Positions 56,783-64,000 of a stretch of DNA of 64,000 bases are shown here, in pieces. The DNA comes from Panaeolus papilionaceus (taxonomy: Eukaryota > Basidiomycota > Agaricomycetes > Agaricales): NCBI GenBank assembly GCA_015501605.1, contig JADNRZ010000005.1:2516885-2580884 (forward strand). Direction: 5' to 3'. The notes below the pieces were generated by a model. That model was not told the DNA's origin and ran no database searches. It saw only the letters and a program-made list of their open reading frames with translations. Every line of letters begins with the position of its first letter. Position 1 is the first letter of the stretch. The translations under genes were made by a program, and so were the position numbers.

Positions 56783-59620
56783 GGTGGAGATGAGGATGGT
56801 TAACGGACGAGGAGACGGTGGGGTGGAAGGGAAAAAAAGAAGGCGATGATGGTTGGTTTAAAACAAAGGAGGAATGGAATGCAACCTCAGGGTCGTTGGG
56901 ACTTTTCATCACCGCCTCTTGTCAATGATTTCTCTTGGCTTGACGGCCGCAAATTGCCATATTCGGCCTGCCTCGTTGTTGTTGGTTTCAACGCAGACTT
57001 TTTTGGAGGAAGGTCTGAAGGAAATAGGAGCAATTTAATATCGGCTTCCCTTGAAACTTTAGCGATAAAAAGTGGTCGAGTTGAGGAGAGGACGGTGGAG
57101 ACGAAGAGCCAAGTTGCTTAGACGATTGTCTTGGCGTCCGGGGATGCCGTTGACTTCGGATTCAAGTCATGCCGTTGTGATCTTGCAAGGAACCATGCTT
57201 TTCCTTCATGGCGGTTAGGATGAGCGTCAAGAATGTTATCTTGGTTAGTGTTGTGCATGAAATAGACGAGGAAAGAGATGTGTGGTAGAAAGAAACAAGT
57301 GAGAATGAGATAATTTTAGAACTATTGTCGGTATTTGTTATGGAATGCTGAACCAAACAAACGTCGACCTTGGTGCGATGGTTTGCAGTTCTTCCTGCTC
57401 ATCATCGTTTTATCGTTGATGTACGATTGATTTCGTTTCAACCTCGCGGACCTTTTCGCTCAAATTTGAATGGGATATTAGCGTGCGCTTTCACGTTGTC
57501 CTTATAAGTTCGTCGTGCGGTAGCGTTGATGGTGTCGATGCTAGTTGTGGAACCACGACATCTCCGACTCAGGGATTATGGTATTCGATTCTCATCGATG
57601 TTGACAATGTTTGATGTAAAGCGAGATTTTATCTACGAGGATTTTGCGTGTATCTAACACACTTCATACCTAGCGACATTTGCTCGAGTGAGAGTTTGTT
57701 GCATTCCGGATATCTGTCTTTTTTCAGACCGTTTGAGGATAAGGGTCAACTTAAATCTCTGTTATTTCGGACGTATAGTGGTGCGCGTGTATTTTACCTG
57801 GTATTATTTTCTAACACGGGCAAGTCCCGACATAAAAGTAAACGCGATCACGCAGAAACGAGCTGAAGTTTTAACTACGACTGTATAAGAGTTGGTTAGA
57901 TGTGAAGCTGGTCATCCCCTTCTTTGGTTTTACAGGCCCGATGATCACAGGGTGACGGCTAAGAGATTGGTCGCTTAACACTCGCATAGTCAGTCTAGCA
58001 CAGTGGCATATAGACGCATTCCGCATCGATTGACGGCCACCCCAAAGGTGACAAGCGTCCCATTTATAAGGATATGCATGCGATGCCGTCTTAGAGTGCT
58101 CAGGTTAAACTACACGACACCGGTCGTTGATGAGGTCATCCCTTCTCCAGGTCCTAACGCACCAAGCATCGTGATCGAAACTAACGATCGTCGTATGGGA
58201 GTACAGTCTTGTAACATGCTTTATTCGGACTTCGCGTTGCCTCAACACACAATTCAGAAACACGACACCCTTGAACGAGATGTCCACATCATAAAGCTTA
58301 ATGATCTGTACGCTATGTCGGAGACCTCTGTAGACATTTTAATTGTCGACGGGTTCTAAAGGGAGACAACAACCTGAGGTCGGGTTAGTAAACGAACTGC
58401 GTCTTACAAAGCCATCGAATACGGACATACGAACTGGTGCTTCGATCTAGCAAAGTCATTTCCTAGAAATACATTATAGGGTGCAATAAGTCTGTAAAAA
58501 TGGAGCAAAATCTGTGCCGAGAGTTGGTTGACTTTCTATTCTCGATCTGACTACTGCGCGAGAGACTATTATATTAACTCCCTTGAGTAAACATGCAGGT
58601 CGATGTGCGCACCTAAGACGACGTTTTACACTCGTACTGATCAAATCAACGAACCACGCAAATAGTGCTGATGTGTGTCCCACTTAATAGGACGCGTGCT
58701 CGCACGTCAATAAAGTATAATGGGAGTGAAAAGTGCCATAATCCTAGCTAAAACTCTAGTAGAGAAACATTGCTTACTTATTTCTAGTATCCCGCATTCC
58801 CGTTATCTGTAACCCCTGTCGAACTTGTGAATGTTTCTACTCATTGCGTCAATTCAGAATTATATTCATATGGTCCTTATCTCAGTCACAAAGTGGCGCT
58901 ATCTTTCGTTGTTTAACATACATTGCGAGTGCGCATGTATATTTTCTAGAGTAGTGAACTAGATATTAATATAAGGGTGCCGCGACGAAGAACTGTGGCG
59001 CAATAGTTACAGTGAGACGCGTCAATTTACCTCCGGGTGTGATGACGCGTTGTTGATCTGTATTTGTTTCGGTGATATCAATTCCAAACTGGGCGTATCA
59101 AGGTTGGCTCTGCTCTTCCATCTCATCGCGTCCTTCTTCAACTACGCCGTCTTTGCCTCCCCAAAATCTATTTTTCTACCACCAAAGTTCCAATGTCTGG
59201 CTCCTGTTGAACGGTGTTAAAGAATTACGAGGAGTGGTCACGTTGGGAGCTGTATCTCACAGCTTGTAGTCGAGCACAGGTTTGGCGGTAACCGTGGGTT
59301 TCCTTGTTCTGACGCACAGTTACTGTGAGTTTTTCTTCCATTTTGTTCTTGTTTTAGGTCGTAGTTACTCATAGCCTCTCCGTTTCCGTGCCGAATTCAT
59401 TTGTTTTTATTACCCTTGACCCCACACAGTCGCTCTTTTCGTCCCCCTCTCATCACCTCCTACCCAAATCGTCTCCCTCAGTCCTCGAAATCGCGTTTTT
59501 CATTTGGATTCTCAACCTCGCCAGCAAAAAGAACGTTACAGCGGCCACGTCAAGCGTTTTATTAGTCAATATCAGTGCAGATTCCCTTCCAATCACCCTC
59601 AATTCTCGTAAAGTCTAACC
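56783..59620. other. 2.8 kb region, one candidate ORF
   Basis: Contains the promoter of the GPI-protein gene and, at the right end, that of the DUF6699 gene at 59621 (CT-rich from ~59330). Apart from the frame at 58078-58359, listed separately, no gene is supported. Confidence 0.35.
58078..58359 (+). CDS. Unrecognised 93-residue open frame
   Basis: Protein-like wording through its length: MRCRLRVLRLNYTTPVVDEV, then SPGPNAPSIVIETNDRRMG and a C-terminal half with HDTLERDVHIIKLNDLY and SVDILIVDGF. No signal peptide or TM segment. The frame is open upstream to ~58003 without an ATG, so an upstream exon is possible. Family unknown. Confidence 0.3.
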   Translation: MRCRLRVLRLNYTTPVVDEVIPSPGPNAPSIVIETNDRRMGVQSCNMLYSDFALPQHTIQKHDTLERDVHIIKLNDLYAMSETSVDILIVDGF

Positions 59621-61603
59621 ATGTACGGCGATATGCCGCCTTTGGTTGATCAACCATCCTTCATGTCGCCGCCAATGGGAGCTAGTAATGGAGGGAGACC
59701 AGGAGATGGGGGACTTTTAGCCGCGTTTCCTGGGGCTTCTCGTTCAGCTGGGTGAGTAGTCCCCTGTTCATGCAGATATCTATGTCGTTTCTGTGGGAGG
59801 TTCGGTGTTCTATTCCTGTCCCTCCGATCGTGTATTTGACAGTTACTCATCATCTGATCTGATGACCAGTCTATCAATGCCGATTTATTATCACTCTCTT
59901 CTTTCCCTCCACACTCCCTTCTAACGACTTGATCCAATGTATAGACCGACATCGCCGTATTGGCCCGCTCAAGGTACACCTTTCCCTTCGTCAGCTGGTG
60001 GTCCTGCTGGTTGGCCTACAACGCCCACAACACCGCATACATACAACGCCGCCTATCCGACATCTGCCACGTCGTGGAATTTTGGAGGCGCCCAACCCGC
60101 ACCGCCCACGAGAGGTGGATATGTCCCTTGGGTGGGTGGTCAAGCACCCTCGGAATCATCGCCTGGAGGATCATGGGGTCCAAGAACGCCAGGAGAAGGA
60201 GCAGCGAGTGGATGGGGAGCGTATTCTCCATGGAGTGCACCTGCGGCGAGTGGAGGAGGAGCGGGATGGGGTCCTCCAGCGGGTAGTGGTGGTGGTGGTG
60301 CCGGATGGGGAACCCCTGGCGGTGGGAGTGGAGGTTGGGGTACGCCTGCGGGAGGTAGTGGAGGTTGGGGAACACCGGGTAGTGCTGGTGCTGGATGGGG
60401 TCCAACCTTGCCTGGTACAGCAGCTTACGAGAGCGCATCAGGCCAACCCATCACGGCAGGGTACTTTGGTGGGGGAGATGTAGACGCTCACGGTTTCCCT
60501 GTTCGTCTTGGGAGGTCGCATTCGAAGAAGGAGAGGAGGAAGAGTCAGAGTCGACATCGCCGTAACTCGTCCTCACATGGTCATGCTCGGTTTGACCTTG
60601 CCTTTGGAGACGACGACTCGGATTCGGACTGGACCCATGTTCACCATCACGATTCCGCATTCGGCCAAGCTCTCCGACGCTCCAATTCTCATAGCGCTGC
60701 CGCAGCGAAGCATCGTCTACCTCGCATTTCACCTCATCATACCCCCGAACATGTTCACCGCTCTTTGTCATGGGGTAACGAACCTACCCGTGATCCCTTC
60801 TTTTCACCACCTGCGCAAGCTAGCGGATCCGCTTGGGATCCATACACCATCTCAGCGTATCAGCTGGCTGGCGCTCAGGCAAATTTACCTGCGTATTTGA
60901 AGGGAGATGTTTACGACGAGAATAATTTGGCAAAGAGACCGAGGGATTGGAGAGCGGATTATGTGCCGCGTCAGAGTTTGGGATCCGGATTGGCGACTTT
61001 CGTGCTTGGGAAGGGCAGAAGTGACGTTCGAGGTGAGTATCCATACTTTTTTTAGTGTTCATCGTGCTCATTCGGTGACTAGACTTCTCTGATCCCGTTA
61101 AGCGGAGGCTTTCATCCCATGTCTTATATGAACCAAACCAACCTCCGTTCTATTGGGACATGACCATCGCACCATTCGAGGCCTCTCCTATCCACTTTAA
61201 CAACTTCAACCGCCCTCCGAACTCTATCGATATGGCGCAGATGGCCTGCCAACCCCCCACGTCCAGCATGCGCCTCTTCCATCCTAAATTACCGTGGTAC
61301 ATCGACATCGTCGCGCGTCATACCAACGGCATCACGGTCGTCGATCTCTTCGAGCAGATGCACCGACAACTTCATACGCCTATCCTCGGACGGCATTTCT
61401 GGAACGACGAGTTGGGACAGGAGGAGAGGGGAGAGATTACGAGGGCATTTGTGAGGAGGTGTCGGGGCGAGGTTGAGAAAGTGAGGAAAGGTGTCGTTCA
61501 GTTGGACTTCTTGGGACGGAAGGTGGTGTTTGAGGGATTGGTGAGAGGACCGAAAGGGATATGGGAGATGAAGATGGGCAGGCCGAATGAGCCTGGTGCG
61601 TGA
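59621..61603 (+). CDS. DUF6699 family protein (copy 4), large, with Gly/Trp repeat region
   Basis: Exons 59621-59751, 59945-61032 and 61083-61603 join to 579 residues. The N-terminal ~170 residues are disordered and Pro/Gly-rich, with imperfect repeats of GGSGGWGTP (about residues 110-155). Next comes an Arg/Ser/His-rich stretch (KKERRKSQSRHRRNSSS). The DUF6699 core starts in exon 3: FSDPVKRRLSSHVLYEPNQP, WDMTIAPFEA, ITVVDLFEQMHRQL, then VVQLDFLGRKVVFEGL. It is more than twice the length of copies 1-3, with the extra length all in the disordered part. The basic Arg/Ser tract could bind nucleic acid or be a phosphorylation region; that is speculation. Confidence 0.85.
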
Positions 61604-62385
61604 TGATGAACATTTCTTTTCATTCGGTCTTCCGTCTGTTTGTACTATATGAACCCTCATCGCGCTGCCAGTTGTATACCTTTGTCGTTGTAACATTTAT
61701 TTTGGACTTTTTCATTGCACTAGATGTACATTTCGGATACCAATAAACAAATCTTCGGATCCTTGCGAGTTTTGCTATGACATGCTGAAGGAGTGGTGAA
61801 TTGCGCAAGTAAGAACATGTTCAATGGTGAATGTCAGTCGTTCTGCTGCAGACGGGAAGTATGGGAACGACCTATTAAACTCTTTGGCCTCAGCCGCAAT
61901 TTATACCACGCAGGGACGAAAGACTTTAAAAGGTGTGCTGTGCGTCAGACGAGCCAATCAAGTGTCGAGAGCTGGGGCTGACACATTCCAGGTAGAGGAC
62001 AGGCGCTCGGCTGGTGATGGTGGGTTGTTAACATGGGGGGTTGAAGAGCTGACCGTGAATCATCGTTCAATAACGAGGGTCCAAGCACAAAACACAGCGC
62101 GATAGAAACATGTATCTGAACCTCGCAGCGTTGCCGGCAACATCACGTGAGCTGGCAACGCTCCCTCAGACAACGCTCCCTCCATTCTGCTTGGACCTCC
62201 ATACGCTGTCTGTCCGACGCTTTCTCCGTCGCTCCGGTACTTTGTAAAAATATTTATTTAATAAAATATAGCGTTCACGAACTTGCAGTATTGTATCAAT
62301 AAATAAAATCCAGAGTTACATTTCATTTAATTACAGATTACAAGATTGAAGATGTAATGAAGACGTTACAGCACTAGTACTATTA
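61604..62385. other. Spacer, nothing supported
   Basis: Downstream of DUF6699 copy 4. Overlapping small plus frames at 61793-62105 have no features. Confidence 0.35.
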
Positions 62386-62483
62386 AACACTCGAATACAA
62401 GTACAAGTACAATGAGAGAGACAAGAACATTATGAACACTCGAATACAAGTACAAGTCCAATGAGAGAGACGAGAACATTAAA
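62386..62483. repeat. Tandem duplication, two 49-base units
   Basis: AACACTCGAATACAAGTACA starts at 62386 and again at 62435. The two units differ at only a few positions (for example GTACAATG versus GTCCAATG). The stop codon of the subtelomeric gene lies in the second unit. Confidence 0.85.
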
Positions 62484-63019
62484 TTACCATTGCGACTGAG
62501 TTGAGCCCGTGAGGGAGGTTGTCCCGAGATGCCCATACCAAGATAATTGCATCATTCGGGTTTGCAGGCTGTTCAACACCCGAAAGCTGAAGCAGTGAAC
62601 CAATGGAGACCGTGAATCTCGGTTGGGGAAGAGACCCATATTGAAGGCGGAACCGTCCCTTCCTCGTCTTCCAAGTGGCATTGTTAATGGTCACATAGAG
62701 GGTTGGCCCTAAGAGCCGGTTCGTGCGCCTGTTGAAGCCAGAAATAGGCTGTGAGTAGATAGCGGATGAGTAAGAGCTTGAGAGGGACAATGATAAACTG
62801 GAATCAACTCACTGAATATAACATTCGAAGCACGACACTTGGAAAGAGATGCGTTGTGAGCTTCTTTCCCAGTGTGGGTTGACTCCAGAGAAGGTGCGTG
62901 CGGCAGAACTGAGCGATGGCAGGAAGTATCGGTTCACGGAACAGATACCACGAATCGAAATGCGCGCCTGAGGTTATCGTAGACTCATATTCCGTTGTCA
63001 CAGGAGTGACATACGCCAT
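62479..63019 (-). CDS. Subtelomeric two-exon gene, unrecognised
   Basis: Exon 1 (63019-62813) and exon 2 (62748-62479) join across a 64-base intron (GTGAGT...CACAG) to 158 residues. The text is protein-like: SGAHFDSWYLFREPILPAIA, then LYVTINNATWKTRKGRFRLQ and FTVSIGSLLQLSGV. No signal peptide. The ATG lies only ~50 bases from the start of the palindrome array and ~840 bases from the telomere. It could be truncated at its 5' end by the array. Family unknown; a telomere-linked gene family is a possibility to test. Confidence 0.5.
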
Positions 63020-63067
63020 TAAAACTATAGCTATTAGTACGTCATTCCAGGTCCGAATGACAATGTC

Positions 63068-63860
63068 GGAGGATAGACGCTAGTGGCCAGGCACGTCTGA
63101 AAGCCCTCGTTCGCACCTTTCCAACCCACCCACTTTCAGACGTCTATCCTCTCTGGTTGTCCCGCAAAGCGGCTGTGAGCAGCCCACAACAGCCAGGAGG
63201 ACACGTACCGTCAGAGCAGGCTTCCTATAGCTATTGAACCTTCATTCATGCCATGAATGAAGTCGTCGGAGGATAGACGCAAGTGGCCAGGCACGTCTGA
63301 AAGCCCTCGTTCACACGATTCCAACCCACCCACTTTCGGACGTCTATCCTCTCTGGTTGTCCCGCAAAGCGGCCGGCAGCAGCCCACCACAGCCAGGAGG
63401 ACACGTACTGTCAGAGCAGGCTTCCTCCGCAACCAGAGAGGATAGACGTCTGTGGCTTGGTGAATCTGTTCACACTAGTTAGGTAAACATATCTGCCAAG
63501 TGTCAGACGTCTATCCTCTCTGGTTGCTGTTTAAAGTGGGTACGAGTGGTGAAGCAGCAGGAGGAGGAGGACTGGGACCGTCAGAAGGGTTTATCTCGGG
63601 AACCAGAGAGGATAGACGTCTGTGACTTGGTGAATATGTTAAGACCAGTTAGGTGAATGGTTCCACCAAGTGACACATGTCTATCCTCTCTGGTTGTTGT
63701 GCAAAGTGGGTATGAGTTGTGCAGGAGGGAGGAGGAGGAGAGGTATTGTCAGAAGGGAGTAACTCGGGAACCAGAGAGGATAGACATGTGTGGCTTGGTG
63801 AATATGTTAAAACCAGTTAGGTAAACATATCTGCCAAGTGTCAGACGTCTATCCTCTCTG
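63068..63860. repeat. Subtelomeric palindrome array
   Basis: Five copies of a rightward arm (core GGAGGATAGACG or AACCAGAGAGGATAGACGTC) at ~63068, 63268, 63431, 63601 and 63769 alternate with five copies of its reverse complement (GACGTCTATCCTCTCTGGTT) at ~63137, 63340, 63503, 63676 and 63845. The first two units are ~200 bases apart and share sequence; the next are ~168-170 bases apart with a different filler. Each leftward arm pairs best with the following rightward arm, and variants match across the pair. The last arm runs straight into the telomere repeat. Confidence 0.9.
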
Positions 63861-64000
63861 GGTTAGGGTTTAGGGTTTAGGGTTTAGGGTTTAGGGTTTA
63901 GGGTTCAGGGTTTAGGGTTTAGGGTTTAGGGTTTAGGGTTTAGGGTTTAGGGTTTAGGGTTTAGGGTTTAGGGTTTAGGGTTTAGGGTTTAGGGTTTAGG
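63861..64000 (+). repeat. Telomere repeat, (TTTAGGG)n
   Basis: About 20 tandem units of TTTAGGG reach the end of the window. The first unit after the array is TTAGGG and one near 63903 is TTCAGGG. G-rich strand 5'-3' points to the right, so this is a right chromosome end. Most fungi use TTAGGG; this seven-base form is the plant type. Confidence 0.97.

Noticed and set aside
1..64000. CRISPR arrays, bacterial operons, rRNA genes
   Set aside because: None present; the direct repeats seen are telomeric, subtelomeric or transposon repeats, and gene structure is eukaryotic throughout.

Overview
The window looks like the right-hand end of a chromosome from a filamentous basidiomycete, most likely an Agaricomycete. 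The last ~140 bases are an uninterrupted telomere-type repeat. Genes carry many 45-70 base introns with GTRNGT donors and YAG acceptors. The protein families are typical agaricomycete ones: DUF6699, glyoxal oxidase, tyrosinase, signal-peptide/stalk/one-TM proteins, GPI-anchored proteins and an AIG1-like P-loop GTPase. The species cannot be named from the sequence alone. All calls are from reading by eye; exon borders were chosen by splice sites and reading-frame continuity.

Layout. 1-5 kb: two DUF6699 genes in tandem. 8.4-13.4 kb: a nine-exon secreted protein, a one-TM receptor-like protein and a small unrecognised protein. 15.9-16.6 kb: a third DUF6699 gene, followed by ~3 kb of strongly strand-skewed DNA without a confident gene. 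21-23 kb: a complete nine-exon glyoxal oxidase. 24.3-25.9 kb: a 41-residue secreted peptide with a damaged relative, flanking an unrecognised 125-residue protein; none of these three is visible as a long ORF. 29.6-40.5 kb: a TE-rich block with two foldback elements, a TA-flanked MITE, an ABC transporter and its broken N-terminal duplicate, and a P-loop GTPase. 41-46 kb: two paralogous stalk/TM proteins separated by a deletion derivative of a pogo-like transposon. 47.8-50.6 kb: tyrosinase convergent with a decayed paralogue of the 8.4 kb secreted protein. 51-53.3 kb: an array of short GCCGTGC repeats next to an endogenous CRESS-DNA-virus-like Rep. 56-61.6 kb: a GPI-anchored protein and a fourth, large DUF6699 gene. 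62.5-64 kb: a two-exon subtelomeric gene, an array of long palindromes and (TTTAGGG)n.

How it fits together. The recognisable genes are mostly secreted or cell-surface: a copper-radical H2O2-producing oxidase, a copper tyrosinase, secreted proteins, a GPI protein and membrane proteins. Together with the many paralogues and broken copies, this is what a fast-evolving subtelomere looks like. The most unusual items are the palindrome array abutting the telomere, whose arms differ between units but match within each palindrome; the TTTAGGG telomere unit; the hidden short secreted peptide pair; and two elements apparently nested inside a 50-base intron.
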